Source: JAGQKC01 sp965223675 (GTDB taxonomy: Bacteria; Nitrospirota; Nitrospiria; Nitrospirales; UBA8639). From it: DNA of 64,000 nucleotides. A program made the position numbers and the translations under genes. Each line of letters opens with the position of its first letter. The stretch's first letter is position 1. The stretch spans positions 1,116,001 to 1,180,000 of the forward strand of contig OZ245013.1 of assembly GCA_965223675.1 (NCBI GenBank). The letters run 5' to 3'. The notes under the pieces were generated by a model that made no database searches, was not told where the DNA came from, and was given only the letters and a program-made list of their open reading frames with translations. Below are positions 1 to 9,396 of this stretch, one piece after another.

Positions 1-798
1 GTTGTGGCCCACAGTATGGGTGGCTTGATCCTAAGTTATTATCTCAGGTATGGAATCCAAGATCCCAACTCTGCGACTGAAAATTGGGACGGGGTACAGA
101 AGGTTTCTTCCGTCGTGATGATCGGTGTTCCTTTTCAAGGCGTGATGAATTCGTTTCGCAACATGAATTATGGAGTGACGGCAAAATTGAATTCTTCTCT
201 CCTGACAGCTGAAGCGTATTCCTCATTCCCATCAAGTTACTATACACTGCCGATTCTGAAGGGAGACCGTTTACTCACCCCTGAGCTAACTCCATTGCCT
301 CAGATGATCAGACATCCTAAAAATTGGCAGAAATATGGGTGGGGCTTGCTGAATCATAAGAACACAATCTCGCCTACAGCCATTCAACGACGAGGAAAAT
401 ACATGACATTTTGGCTTGATCGCTCACGACGGTTTCTTGAACTCCTGAACACTCCCAAGTCAGCTTCCAGTCTGTCTTCTGCTCCTCTGCTATATATTTA
501 CGGACAAGGTATTGAAACTTTGGACCATGGGGTGTTGATGGAAGAAGAAACGAATAGCTGTGTGTGTTTGTACTTTAATAATGATGATCAAGCTCCAATC
601 ATTCATTCCATAGATACTAATCAATTATATGAAGATGGAGACGAAACAGTTACTGTTCGCTCAGCAACACTTCCAGATGCGTTTCAACAAACGCTTCACA
701 CAACCGTGAACGCCCATCACGTGAAACATACAGAATTGGTCACGAATGCTGAAATTCAACAGAGCATCCACGCCTTCTTAGAAACTCATAAGAGATAA
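1..798 (+). CDS. LCAT-like alpha/beta hydrolase, C-terminal part (5' end outside window)
   Basis: The reading frame is open from base 1, so the gene starts upstream; 265 codons are visible. It begins inside the nucleophile elbow (V-A-H-S-M-G-G, serine of the GxSxG-type motif). Near the C-terminus there is D-G-D-E-T-V-T-V-R-S-A, matching the Asp-bearing motif GDGTV..RS of lecithin:cholesterol acyltransferase-like hydrolases, and V-K-H-T-E-L-V, which supplies the likely catalytic His. All three catalytic positions can therefore be assigned. Members of this family are esterases or acyltransferases acting on lipids; the substrate here is unknown, and the signal peptide, if any, lies outside the window. 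It could equally be annotated as a generic esterase/lipase. Confidence 0.75.
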   Translation, partial: VVAHSMGGLILSYYLRYGIQDPNSATENWDGVQKVSSVVMIGVPFQGVMNSFRNMNYGVTAKLNSSLLTAEAYSSFPSSYYTLPILKGDRLLTPELTPLPQMIRHPKNWQKYGWGLLNHKNTISPTAIQRRGKYMTFWLDRSRRFLELLNTPKSASSLSSAPLLYIYGQGIETLDHGVLMEEETNSCVCLYFNNDDQAPIIHSIDTNQLYEDGDETVTVRSATLPDAFQQTLHTTVNAHHVKHTELVTNAEIQQSIHAFLETHKR

Positions 799-877
799 TA
801 AGTCCAAACATACATTTGTTCCTAGGCCTTTTGGCTTAAGGATACGCAACACATCATTCTGATACAGTCTTCTTCCT

Positions 878-1948
878 ATGGAAATTGGTATCGTCGGGCT
901 TCCCAATGTGGGTAAATCTACGATTTTTAACGCCTTGACCTCTGGCACTGCCGCTGCGTCGAATTATCCATTCACGACGATCGAGCCAAATGTTGGCGTT
1001 GTTGGTGTTCCTGACGACCGCCTTGCCCGACTCACAGAGATCTTTAATCCGAAAAAAACCATTCCCGCTTCGTGCCGTTTTGTCGACATCGCCGGTCTCG
1101 TGAAAGGAGCTGCACAAGGTGAAGGGCTTGGCAATAAGTTCTTAGCGAACATTCGTGAAGTAGATGCTATCCTTCATATGGTTCGTCTTTTCGAAGATAC
1201 CGAAGTCGTTCATACGATGGGTGGCGTCGATCCCAAACGTGATATCGAAGTGATAGAGACTGAGCTCATGCTGGCGGACTTAGACAGTCTCACTCGACAA
1301 TACGACAAAGTCTCCGGCAAGGCACGGGCAGGTGATAAAACAGCAAAAGAGACACTCGAAATCCTTGATACCCTCAAGAGTGGTCTCGAAGTCGGCCAAC
1401 CCGCACGAATGCTCGGTCTTGATCACGAAGTGCTCAAACCCTATTTTTTGCTCACGGCTCAACCTATTCTGTATGTTGGCAATACTGATGAGAATCCGAA
1501 TTCTGCGGTCATTGATGAATTCCAAGCATTTGCGAAGGCAAGAGGATCGGAGTCAGTTGTGCTCTGTGGAAAGTTAGAAAGTGAAATCGCAGAGTTGTCG
1601 GGCGAAGATCGTGATATATTCATGGAAGATTTGGGCATGGAGCAAAGCGGTCTCGAGAAAGTTATTATTGGCGCTTACACAACTTTAGGGTTATGTTCCT
1701 ACTTTACCGGCGGTCCGACCGAGGTTCGAGCGTGGACCATTCCCGTTAACACAAGAGCCCCACAAGCCGCTGGTGTGATCCATTCAGATTTTGAAAAAGG
1801 ATTCATCAAGGCTGATATTTACAGCTACACCGATATCGATCAATATGGTTCAGAAACGGTCTTACGGGAGAAGGGACTTATTCGTTCAGAAGGTAAAGAG
1901 TATATCGTCCAAGACGGCGATGTCTGTCACTTCAAATTTAACGTGTAA
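878..1948 (+). CDS. ychF: Redox-regulated P-loop GTPase/ATPase YchF (OLA1 family)
   Basis: A 356-residue protein of normal family length. It opens with M-E-I-G-I-V-G-L-P-N-V-G-K-S-T, the G1/Walker A motif of the OBG/YchF group, followed by F-V-D-I-A-G-L-V-K-G-A (G3) and a C-terminal TGS-like domain including the stretch around V-R-A-W-T-I and D-V-C-H-F-K-F-N-V, which is typical of YchF. YchF binds ATP in preference to GTP, associates with ribosomes and takes part in stress and redox responses in the cytoplasm. It stands alone between a hydrolase gene and a convergent TPR gene; its usual partner pth is not visible. Confidence 0.97.
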   Translation: MEIGIVGLPNVGKSTIFNALTSGTAAASNYPFTTIEPNVGVVGVPDDRLARLTEIFNPKKTIPASCRFVDIAGLVKGAAQGEGLGNKFLANIREVDAILHMVRLFEDTEVVHTMGGVDPKRDIEVIETELMLADLDSLTRQYDKVSGKARAGDKTAKETLEILDTLKSGLEVGQPARMLGLDHEVLKPYFLLTAQPILYVGNTDENPNSAVIDEFQAFAKARGSESVVLCGKLESEIAELSGEDRDIFMEDLGMEQSGLEKVIIGAYTTLGLCSYFTGGPTEVRAWTIPVNTRAPQAAGVIHSDFEKGFIKADIYSYTDIDQYGSETVLREKGLIRSEGKEYIVQDGDVCHFKFNV

Positions 1949-2027
1949 TAGCAAGACTTCAACCTCGCAACGCTTAAATAGTCTGAAAGAGGCAGCCCAA
2001 TACCTGAGGAATGACGAAGAAGCGAAA

Positions 2028-2756
2028 TTACTTCGTGAACTGGTGTTCTTCTGGAGAATCTAGGTCACGACGTGCTTTACGTTCTAATTCATCCGCTTCT
2101 TCTGTCCGGTTGAGGTGTCGAAGCAACATGGCATATTGCATGCGTATGGATTGTGTTTGATGATGGGCCGAAGGCAATTCAGTTTCTCCAATTGTCAGAG
2201 CTCGCACGAAATAGTCCTCCGCTCGTGCATACTCCCCTTGTGCCTGACTCACATGCGCCAAGTCTAACAGGCCAGGAATAAGGTGAGGATGTTGTTTCCC
2301 TAAAACACGTTCAATAATATTGAAGCTTCGCTGATATAGGCGCTCGGCTTGTGCAAATTGTTGACGCTCTCTATGTAAGATGGCAAGATTTTTGAGCCCT
2401 GGAATTAAATCAGGATGATTCGGTCCTTGAATTTGCTCGATAATAGTCAGGGATTGGTGATAGCGCAACTCGGCTTCGTCATATCTTCCAAGTTTTTCAT
2501 GAGTTGCAGCAAGATTATTCAGCGTCATCGCCTGACGTGAACGAGGCTGCATTTCAACTTCAAGGCTAGAAAGAGCGTCACGAAACAGTTGGATCGCCAG
2601 TTCGTATTGTTTCTGGCGATAGGCTTTAAGCCCTTTGGCGTTGAGTATTTCCCAGCCATCATTGCCGAGTCCAAACACATTTTGATGATCCACCAGCCCC
2701 ACAAATATCAACACCAGCAAGACGAAAACTCTAAGAAACTTTGTAGAGCTTTTCAT
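2028..2756 (-). CDS. Secreted tetratricopeptide-repeat protein (kinesin light chain-like TPRs)
   Basis: A 242-residue protein with an N-terminal hydrophobic signal (F-L-R-V-F-V-L-L-V-L-I-F-V-G-L-V). About four to five repeats of roughly 42 residues follow, of the kind A-x-x-L-Y-x-R-S-L-x-I-x-E-x-x-x-G-x-x-H-P, as found in kinesin light-chain-type TPRs. Examples are the repeats reading Y-D-E-A-E-L-R-Y-H-Q-S and F-A-Q-A-E-R-L-Y-Q-R-S. TPRs form a helical scaffold for protein binding, so a periplasmic adaptor role is likely; the partner cannot be told. It converges with ychF and has a spacer of about 80 bp. Confidence 0.85.
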   Translation of the reverse strand: MKSSTKFLRVFVLLVLIFVGLVDHQNVFGLGNDGWEILNAKGLKAYRQKQYELAIQLFRDALSSLEVEMQPRSRQAMTLNNLAATHEKLGRYDEAELRYHQSLTIIEQIQGPNHPDLIPGLKNLAILHRERQQFAQAERLYQRSFNIIERVLGKQHPHLIPGLLDLAHVSQAQGEYARAEDYFVRALTIGETELPSAHHQTQSIRMQYAMLLRHLNRTEEADELERKARRDLDSPEEHQFTK

Positions 2757-2851
2757 GATTCAGACTCTGGCATAATGTCCAACTTTGTTCAGGCATATCT
2801 AGGAACAGAAGATGGCTATAAAGAAGTGTATCAGATGTGCAGATACATAGC

Positions 2852-3253
2852 CTAAGTTGATTCCAGGCGACGATCATCGAACACCCATCTCCACACACAA
2901 ACACCTATGGAGGCCCCTACGGCATCGGCAAGCACATCCCAGGCATCAGTGTGTCTCAACGGGACAAAGGCTTGATGAATTTCATCGGAGATGCCAAACA
3001 ATACCGCCGCCATGATTGCCCAAAATGGTGCATGGATAGCCAGCTTTTCTACTGAAGCATATAATATTGCTCGATAAGAAAGGATCGCAAGAATTGCATA
3101 CTCGATTGCGTGGATGATTTTATCGTCAATCCCTGGAAACAGTTCCGGCAACTCGAGGTCTGGAGAGGATAACGAAGAAAGATAAACAATGATTCCGGCG
3201 TAAAGCAGTACTGGCAACCAATATCTTGCGAATATGGGCAATGAACGTTTCAT
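2852..3253 (-). CDS. VanZ-family membrane protein
   Basis: A 133-residue protein with an N-terminal transmembrane segment (Y-W-L-P-V-L-L-Y-A-G-I-I-V-Y-L-S-S) and further hydrophobic helices. The signature S-D-E-I-H-Q-A-F-V-P-L-R-H-T-D-A-W-D followed by D-A-V-G-A identifies the VanZ-like family. VanZ confers low-level teicoplanin resistance in enterococci, but most family members are widespread membrane proteins of unknown role, and resistance should not be inferred. It lies upstream of and antiparallel to lpxD. Confidence 0.9.
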   Translation of the reverse strand: MKRSLPIFARYWLPVLLYAGIIVYLSSLSSPDLELPELFPGIDDKIIHAIEYAILAILSYRAILYASVEKLAIHAPFWAIMAAVLFGISDEIHQAFVPLRHTDAWDVLADAVGASIGVCVWRWVFDDRRLEST

Positions 3254-3485
3254 GTATGTATCGACAAGACAATCTGTTGCATATCTTCCTACCTCTTCAG
3301 CAGCAAGAAGTTCTTCTTGACTGACTGTCGCTCCTCAGTTAAAACGTTAATAGACTTTTGTAATAGCGAGTAGTTGACGACCAAATATTTTCTGGTTATT
3401 TCAATTTGAGTATGAACGGAAAGCCAGACCGTTCAGGGTCATTACTGATATCACAGTCGTTCGAGGAGAAAAAACTTCACTGACG

Positions 3486-4544
3486 ATGACACCTAAACTC
3501 AATCCCGGAGTTCGATTGGATGAGCTTGCCCAATTCATCCATGGCAATATACATGGAGCTCATGATATACATATTACGGGGGTCGCAAGCCTTGAACAGG
3601 CTGAATCTGGAGATTTAGTCTTTGTCACTCATCCAAATCTGTCTCATTTAGCGCGTAAATCGCGGGCTGCAGCCTTCGTTATCGCCCAACCACTCGAAGA
3701 TGACTCTCGTCCTCAACTCATCACACCTCACCCACTCTATGCGTTTGCCTGTTTGACTCAGCGGTACTTTCTTCCCCCGTCTCCACGACTGGGCATTGAC
3801 GATACGGCAGTCAAAGGTATCGATGTGCGTATAGGGCCTGACACATCCATTTGTTCATTCGTCACACTTGGTGATCGTGTACAACTTGGTGCACGTGTGA
3901 CGGTGCATCCAGGTGTTTTTTTAGGGAATGATGTCATCGTTGGTGACGACTCCGTGCTGTACCCAAATGTGACCATCTTAGAAGGTTGTCATATCGGGTC
4001 TAAAGTCATCATTCACAGTGGTACGGTCATCGGCAGTGATGGTTTTGGGTATGTGCAACATCAAGGTCAACATCAAAAAATCCCACAGCTCGGAGGTGTC
4101 GAAATCGAAGATGATGTTGAAATTGGGGCGAATGTGACCATTGATCGCGCAACTTTTGGTATGACCACTGTAAGACGAGGCACGAAGATCGACAATCAAG
4201 TTCAAATTGCTCACAATGTTCAAATAGGTGAAGATTGCATTCTGGTCGCCCAAGCCGGCATCGCAGGAAGCACGACACTCGGCAAACAAGTCATGATTGG
4301 AGGTCAAGCTGGCATTGTTGAGCACCTAACCATTGGTGCCGGCGCCAAAATCGCTTCAGGGACTGGCGTAACCAAGGATGTAGAAGAAGGACAAGCCGTG
4401 GGTGGACACATGGCTTTCAACTATAAAGCTTGGCTGAAATCTCAAGTGCTCTATCAACGCTTGCCTGAGTTGAAAGCGGAAATTCAAACACTAAAGGCAA
4501 GACTGTCAGCGGTCGAAGACACACAAAAAAAACCAAACAGGTAA
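3486..4544 (+). CDS. lpxD: UDP-3-O-acylglucosamine N-acyltransferase LpxD
   Basis: A 352-residue protein of usual LpxD length. Residues ~1-100 form the uridine-binding N-domain (R-L-D-E-L-A-Q-F with G-V-A-S-L-E-Q-A and G-D-L-V-F-V). Residues ~105-310 form a left-handed beta-helix of hexapeptide repeats (V-K-G-I-D-V-R-I-G; I-E-D-D-V-E-I-G-A-N-V-T-I-D-R-A; N-V-Q-I-G-E-D), and a C-terminal helix carries A-R-L-S-A-V-E. LpxD adds the second hydroxyacyl chain to UDP-3-O-acyl-glucosamine in lipid A synthesis, in the cytoplasm. It is an orphan here: lpxA, fabZ, bamA and skp are not adjacent. Confidence 0.97.
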   Translation: MTPKLNPGVRLDELAQFIHGNIHGAHDIHITGVASLEQAESGDLVFVTHPNLSHLARKSRAAAFVIAQPLEDDSRPQLITPHPLYAFACLTQRYFLPPSPRLGIDDTAVKGIDVRIGPDTSICSFVTLGDRVQLGARVTVHPGVFLGNDVIVGDDSVLYPNVTILEGCHIGSKVIIHSGTVIGSDGFGYVQHQGQHQKIPQLGGVEIEDDVEIGANVTIDRATFGMTTVRRGTKIDNQVQIAHNVQIGEDCILVAQAGIAGSTTLGKQVMIGGQAGIVEHLTIGAGAKIASGTGVTKDVEEGQAVGGHMAFNYKAWLKSQVLYQRLPELKAEIQTLKARLSAVEDTQKKPNR

Positions 4545-4615
4545 CGCATGTTCAAGCATATCTCATTAAGTGTGACAAGACGTTTATAATGTCTTTTTCA
4601 CATACCAGCATCCCA

Positions 4616-5167
4616 CTATGACTTACTTTTCTTCCCTCTTTTTCCTGGCGGAAGAATAATCCCTTTCCAAAAAAACATCTTTGCCCAAAAGTATCCAGCC
4701 CATGGCAAGGCAAATGCCGGGACAGGGTCGACAAATCCTGCAAACACGGTCATGATTGAGAGGCCAATAAACAGTACAATTCCTAAGAAATACCAGAGAG
4801 GAATTAATCCTCTCCCTCGATGTTCAACAGGAAATTCCGCCGAAGCTTTTCTTGCTTTCTGAACTGATCGCTGCGTGGCAGTTCTCATTCGACTCGCAAA
4901 AAACGCAGGAAATTCTCTTAACAGAAATTGATGATATTTTGTCTGTGCTAATCCAACCAACACCCCAGTGACCAATAGGCCTGAGCTTGACGTAAAGGTT
5001 TCCCATGAATAGGTCCCGTTCCAAAGCTGAACCAGAAGTCCGACAACTCCCACGACCATGGCAATCAATCCTGTCATGCCAGCAGGAAATAGGATATGAG
5101 TCCGCACATAATCGTGCGCTTTCTCTACTTCATTTTGTACTTTGTGTGTGGAAATAACTTTTGCCAT
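4616..5167 (-). CDS. Hypothetical integral membrane protein, about four transmembrane helices
   Basis: A 183-residue protein with no family I recognise. Two hydrophobic helices lie near residues 30-48 (G-L-I-A-M-V-V-G-V-V-G-L-L-V) and 60-78, a basic cytoplasmic loop follows (R-M-R-T-A-T-Q-R-S-V-Q-K-A-R-K-A), then two more helices near residues 122-140 and 147-165, and a very basic tail (K-R-G-K-K-S-K-S). It is convergent with lpxD and has its own spacer upstream. No function is offered. Confidence 0.75.
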   Translation of the reverse strand: MAKVISTHKVQNEVEKAHDYVRTHILFPAGMTGLIAMVVGVVGLLVQLWNGTYSWETFTSSSGLLVTGVLVGLAQTKYHQFLLREFPAFFASRMRTATQRSVQKARKASAEFPVEHRGRGLIPLWYFLGIVLFIGLSIMTVFAGFVDPVPAFALPWAGYFWAKMFFWKGIILPPGKRGKKSKS

Positions 5168-5271
5168 AGTCTTGACATTACAAGGTTCAAAGAAACTCTA
5201 CATTTCAGCCTTCGTCAGAATGTTTAACCTTGCACATGGAAAATTGCCCCCCTAATGGTGTCTGCAAAAAT

Positions 5272-5469
5272 CTAATGATTGCCATTTGATTCGAGTGACT
5301 CATTTTTGCTAACAGATTTGGGAACATCTGAATTTTCTTGATCTGTTGGAACTCGATACTGTTCACTCAACCATCCATCTAAATCAAGTAGACGACACCG
5401 TTCAGAACAAAATGGACGAAACGGGTTACTTCCCCATTGAATACGATGTTTGCAAGTCGGGCAATTCAT
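5272..5469 (-). CDS. yacG: DNA gyrase inhibitor / zinc-binding protein YacG
   Basis: A 65-residue protein with the complete YacG zinc ribbon: C-P-T-C at residues 3-6 and F-C-S-E-R-C-R-L-L-D-L-D-G-W-L at about 20-34, giving the four cysteine ligands and the hallmark LxDLxxWL. YacG binds GyrB in E. coli and inhibits gyrase. It is usually near coaE, which in this window lies far away at 50.9 kb, so the common coaE-yacG pairing is broken. Confidence 0.93.
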   Translation of the reverse strand: MNCPTCKHRIQWGSNPFRPFCSERCRLLDLDGWLSEQYRVPTDQENSDVPKSVSKNESLESNGNH

Positions 5470-5477
5470 AATTTGTA

Positions 5478-5546
5478 ATTCGTTTCTCGTGAATTGTCGC
5501 TCGCGAAAGAACTCATCACGTGAAATGCTTCCTGCGAGAAACGAAT
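5478..5546. repeat. Widely spaced 12-bp perfect inverted repeat between yacG and the ABC exporter gene
   Basis: ATTCGTTTCTCG at 5478-5489 pairs perfectly with CGAGAAACGAAT at 5535-5546, separated by 45 bp. The stretch that follows (5544-5563) is built of short degenerate units resembling ACGARYRACGA. The whole gap between yacG and the next gene is about 100 bp and is unlike the surrounding spacers. It may be a small interspersed repeat that folds into a hairpin in the yacG/exporter intergenic RNA. Confidence 0.6.
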
Positions 5547-5570
5547 AACGAGCAACGAACGACGAGTTTG

Positions 5571-7295
5571 TTACACATAAAATTGCGCTTCGTAAAGACT
5601 CGAGTACATTCCTCCTTGTTCCACCAACTGCACATGTGTTCCTTCTTCCACTATTTGGCCATGATTCAAGACAACGATGCGATCGACGTTATGTAAGGTC
5701 GATAATCGATGCGCAATGACAAACGTTGTTCGATCCTGCATGAGGTGCGTGAGGGCCTCGCGAATGTGTACTTCAGTTTCCGTGTCAACATTTGAAGTTG
5801 CCTCATCAAAAATCACAAGCGGCGGGTTTTTTAATAGCACTCGTGCGATCGACACTCGCTGTTTTTGTCCAACTGATAGTTTGACCCCGCGCTCACCGAT
5901 CCATGTTTCATAACCTTCAGGAAGCTCGGAAATAAAACCATGTGCACGTGCGGCTTTGGCAACATCTTCAATGGCATCTTGAGTCGCATGAAGATTTCCG
6001 TATGCAATATTTTCTCGAACCGTCCCATTGAACAAGAAGGGTTCCTGTTGAACTAAGCCTATTTGATCACGTAAATAGTTTAATGGCAAAGCACGAATAT
6101 CAGATCCATCAATCTTAATTTCCCCAACTCGTACATCGTAAAAACGCATAAGCAATTTGATGATCGTGCTTTTCCCTACCCCACTATGACCAACGAATGC
6201 CACTTGCTCTCCAGCTCCGACGTATAAGGAAATGTCCTTCAGCACCGGCACGTCATCGCGATACGAAAATGACACGTTTTCTATAGTCACGTTTCCATCT
6301 AAACGATCTACCGTCGGAAAAACGCTGGGCTGGTCTACGACATCCGGCTTAAAGTCCAATACCTCAAACACACGTTCGCTGGCTGCCAGAGCATGCTGCA
6401 ACAGATGATTCACAGAGTGAATTTGATTGACGGGTGTATAAAACAATATTAAGTACGATAAGAACATGACTAATTCACCTAAGGTCAAATGCCCTTGCAT
6501 CACTTGCCCTGAGCCATACCACAAGATGAGGATCGTTCCGAGACTTCCTACAAATATCATACTGGGTGAATAGACAGACCATAAATACATTGCTTTTAAA
6601 TTGGACTGACTATACGCCTGACTCCGCTTCGTAAATCGATCATATTCATACGTATGACGATTGAACCCCATTGTTTCTCGAACCCCAGACAACGCATCTT
6701 GTAAATATGCGTTCAAATCCGCAGCTTCGCGACGAATATCGTGATAGTATCGATGGACTCGTTTCGTAAACCATATACCCACTACGACGAGTATTGGCAC
6801 AGGGACTAGAACAAGCAAGGCCAGTTTCCAATTGAGAGTAAAGAGAATGATGGTGATGCCAAGTAAAGTGAGGGATGCAGTGAGAATACCCTCAAGCCCA
6901 TCGATAAAAATTCGTTCGACATGTTCCGTGTCATTCGTCACTCGCGACATGATCTCGCCTGTAGAACGATTTTCAAAATAGTTCAAAGATAGGCGTTGTA
7001 ATGCGGAAAACACCTGCCCACGTAATTCAAAGACAACCTGTTGCTCCAACCGATTATTGAATCGAATTCTCAAGGAATTAAAAAGATTTTTTAACGCATA
7101 GGCTGCAAACAATCCAAGCAAAATCTGAGGAAGCAGATTGACATCGTGATTGGGAATCACATCATCAATCACCACTTTGATCAGCCAAGGCGGAAGAAGG
7201 TCAAGCGCAGTCGCAAGTGCGGCGCAAAGAAAAGTCTGAACAACGAGCGATTTGTGGGGAGAAAGATAGGAAAGGATTCGAACTAAGGACTTCAC
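5571..7295 (-). CDS. ABC exporter, MsbA-like (fused transmembrane and ATPase domains)
   Basis: A 574-residue half-transporter. Residues ~1-315 form a six-helix exporter domain and ~335-574 form the nucleotide-binding domain with Walker A G-H-S-G-V-G-K-S-T, Q-loop Q-Q-E-P-F-L-F, signature L-S-V-G-Q-K-Q-R, Walker B L-V-I-F-D-E-A-T-S and switch His in I-A-H-R-L-S-T. The signature reads LSVGQ rather than the canonical LSGGQ. Such exporters work as homodimers in the inner membrane. Lipid A core flipping (MsbA) is plausible given lpxD 1 kb away, but other lipid or peptide substrates are possible, so no symbol is assigned. Confidence 0.92.
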   Translation of the reverse strand: MKSLVRILSYLSPHKSLVVQTFLCAALATALDLLPPWLIKVVIDDVIPNHDVNLLPQILLGLFAAYALKNLFNSLRIRFNNRLEQQVVFELRGQVFSALQRLSLNYFENRSTGEIMSRVTNDTEHVERIFIDGLEGILTASLTLLGITIILFTLNWKLALLVLVPVPILVVVGIWFTKRVHRYYHDIRREAADLNAYLQDALSGVRETMGFNRHTYEYDRFTKRSQAYSQSNLKAMYLWSVYSPSMIFVGSLGTILILWYGSGQVMQGHLTLGELVMFLSYLILFYTPVNQIHSVNHLLQHALAASERVFEVLDFKPDVVDQPSVFPTVDRLDGNVTIENVSFSYRDDVPVLKDISLYVGAGEQVAFVGHSGVGKSTIIKLLMRFYDVRVGEIKIDGSDIRALPLNYLRDQIGLVQQEPFLFNGTVRENIAYGNLHATQDAIEDVAKAARAHGFISELPEGYETWIGERGVKLSVGQKQRVSIARVLLKNPPLVIFDEATSNVDTETEVHIREALTHLMQDRTTFVIAHRLSTLHNVDRIVVLNHGQIVEEGTHVQLVEQGGMYSSLYEAQFYV

Positions 7296-7390
7296 GAAAG
7301 GTCAACTATTCTTCCTATCCAACATCTGTCTGACCAGTTGAGTGTTTCAATAACTTGGAACGAGAGCTGGTCATCATCAATACCGACAAC

Positions 7391-7921
7391 TTAAATGACA
7401 GGAGCAGAATTCTTTTGCCAATAAGTATCGAACTCTTGTAATTGCGTCAACGTGGACATGTCTGTCATTCGATCAATAAACAGTTTCCCGATCAAGTGAT
7501 CCATTTCATGCTGAATGCATACAGCATAGAGGCCATGAGCTTCCCAATCTTGTAATTGACCATATTGATCATATGCTTGTACACGAATCATTGATGGGCG
7601 GGTGACCTGACCTCTCATATTATCAATGCTCAGACATCCCTCCCACATTTCTGTTTGGGATGGTCCATAAAACACAATTTGAGGGTTAATGAGAACGGTA
7701 CGTGGAAAACCCCCTTCGCCACCACATTCCATCACAACAAGTTGTTCTGATCGAGAAACTTGTGGCGCAGCAAGCCCTATACCTTCGTTATGAACCATTG
7801 TTTCGAACATATCGTTAATAAACTCTTGAAAGGCTCGATCTTTAATACGATCGACATCAATCGGTTCAGCAACTTTTCGTAAGATAGGATTTCCAACTTT
7901 TGCTATTGGCAACAGAGCCAT
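7391..7921 (-). CDS. def: Peptide deformylase
   Basis: A 176-residue metalloenzyme with all three family motifs: G-I-G-L-A-A-P-Q-V (motif I), E-G-C-L-S-I (motif II, Cys metal ligand) and Q-H-E-M-D-H-L-I-G (motif III, HExxH). It removes the formyl group from the N-terminal methionine of new proteins at the ribosome exit. The usual neighbour fmt is absent. The gene lies 95 bp upstream of the ABC exporter on the same strand and may be cotranscribed with it. Confidence 0.97.
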   Translation of the reverse strand: MALLPIAKVGNPILRKVAEPIDVDRIKDRAFQEFINDMFETMVHNEGIGLAAPQVSRSEQLVVMECGGEGGFPRTVLINPQIVFYGPSQTEMWEGCLSIDNMRGQVTRPSMIRVQAYDQYGQLQDWEAHGLYAVCIQHEMDHLIGKLFIDRMTDMSTLTQLQEFDTYWQKNSAPVI

Positions 7922-8016
7922 ATGTTCACCTCAGTTTGCTGGAAGCACTACCGAGAAAGACGTATCTCACTTAGGCCAATCAATGGGAAAACCCACTTTT
8001 ATCTGTTCATCGTATT

Positions 8017-8835
8017 TCAACTTGATGGAGAGGATGGCTGTTGACCTTGAGAAGTTGGCGGCGGTCCAAAACGACTTTCATTTTCTTTATACCACGTCCA
8101 CCACTCTTTGCTCCATTCTTTTCGATCTTCTACAGTCGAGGCTTCCCAATTATGTCCAGACCCAGAAAAACCTGTGAGCTTCCAGAAAGACTCTCTTGCC
8201 GTCACAGACACAAATTGTTCAGGATCTGCGATTGCTTCAATCAGTAGAGGAAGCACTTCTTTTTGTCTCACCTTTCTCGCTTCATACACAGCTGTCCTGC
8301 GAATTGTTGAATTTTCATCTTTGACCATTTCCTTGATTGCGGGAAGTACCCGTGTGGGGTCTAAGCGGGTCGCCACGCGGATCGCATGTGTTCTCACACG
8401 AGAAGCTTCTTCTGTGTCGGTCGCGACCCTTAACAGAGCTGCCACTGGTGAAGGGTCTTTAATCATCGAAAGAGTTTCAATGGCATTATACCGAATTCGT
8501 GTGCCGGGCATCGTTAACGCTTTTACGACAAAGGGCACAGAATGTTTTCCATAATGGACAAATTCACCCATTGCCCAAAACTCTTGTCTCCCTTCCAGGA
8601 GTGGCACGAGGGATTCCAGTCTATCGCGATCTTTTGGCGACAGCGATTCAGGAGCCGGAGTGGCTTCGGGAATTTTCGGGAATTGTGCCTTGGGAGGCGG
8701 ATCATACCCTTGAACAAATATTACGCTTTCCGACCGCTGCCCTATTTCTGCATTCACCAAACCACACGGGATGGCAGTAATGACAATGAGTACGATGAGC
8801 ACTCGCCAGTTCATCCGACCAGTCCGTGCGACCAT
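8017..8835 (-). CDS. Secreted HEAT-repeat protein
   Basis: The start at 8835 is preferred because a GGAGG lies six bases upstream and the protein then opens with a clean signal peptide (basic residues, then W-R-V-L-I-V-L-I-V-I-T-A-I-P-C-G-L-V-N-A). This gives 272 residues; an in-frame start 13 codons upstream lacks a ribosome binding site. A proline-rich linker is followed by HEAT-like helical repeats (I-R-Y-N-A-I-E-T-L-S; V-R-T-H-A-I-R-V-A-T-R; I-R-R-T-A-V-Y-E-A-R) and a Pro/Ser/Gln-rich tail. HEAT repeats bind proteins; the partner is unknown. Confidence 0.85.
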   Translation of the reverse strand: MVARTGRMNWRVLIVLIVITAIPCGLVNAEIGQRSESVIFVQGYDPPPKAQFPKIPEATPAPESLSPKDRDRLESLVPLLEGRQEFWAMGEFVHYGKHSVPFVVKALTMPGTRIRYNAIETLSMIKDPSPVAALLRVATDTEEASRVRTHAIRVATRLDPTRVLPAIKEMVKDENSTIRRTAVYEARKVRQKEVLPLLIEAIADPEQFVSVTARESFWKLTGFSGSGHNWEASTVEDRKEWSKEWWTWYKENESRFGPPPTSQGQQPSSPSS

Positions 8836-9396
8836 AGCTTGCCTCCACTCATAATAGTTAGGTACGGAAATCATTCATCATCACTGACTTGTCCAGTCTA
8901 GTAGGTTCGACCTAAATGGGTCAAGATTTCAAGCCAACCATTGGGGTAAGGCTGGTCATCCAAAAGGATTTCCCTTCTAGAAATGAGGTATTACTTTGAT
9001 ATTGAAGGGCATTCGATTTTTTATTATACTGAGGACCTTCAAGATAACTTTTACCGATCAATCAACAGTCATCATCCAGGATGCCAATGAGAATTTCAAA
9101 GAAGCATACCCGTTCTATATCTGTTCAGTATTAATCGTTACTAGACGTATCTCGTGTAATTTGCTCTCTACGCTGTCCCCTCACGCATCGCAAATACACC
9201 GTCACAAAACATGGCCCACTGCATTTCTAGAATTTAGCCAATATACATACTCTCGGCCTAGCTGAAGCCCTTGCAGCTGACTATTGCTTCTATGTTATGT
9301 CTCAAGACGCAACATCCAGAGACACAACCCGTGATCATAAAAACAGAAATTCTGGAGAATTTCATCGGTCAGATTCATCTAGCATAAGGGGAAGTA
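8836..9396. other. Gene-poor gap between the divergent HEAT-repeat gene and cysC
   Basis: About 560 bp. Short open frames here have no recognisable domain, no convincing ribosome binding site and atypical composition, so none is called. The sequence must hold the promoters of the two divergent genes, but no clear sigma factor motif was recognised. Confidence 0.5.
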
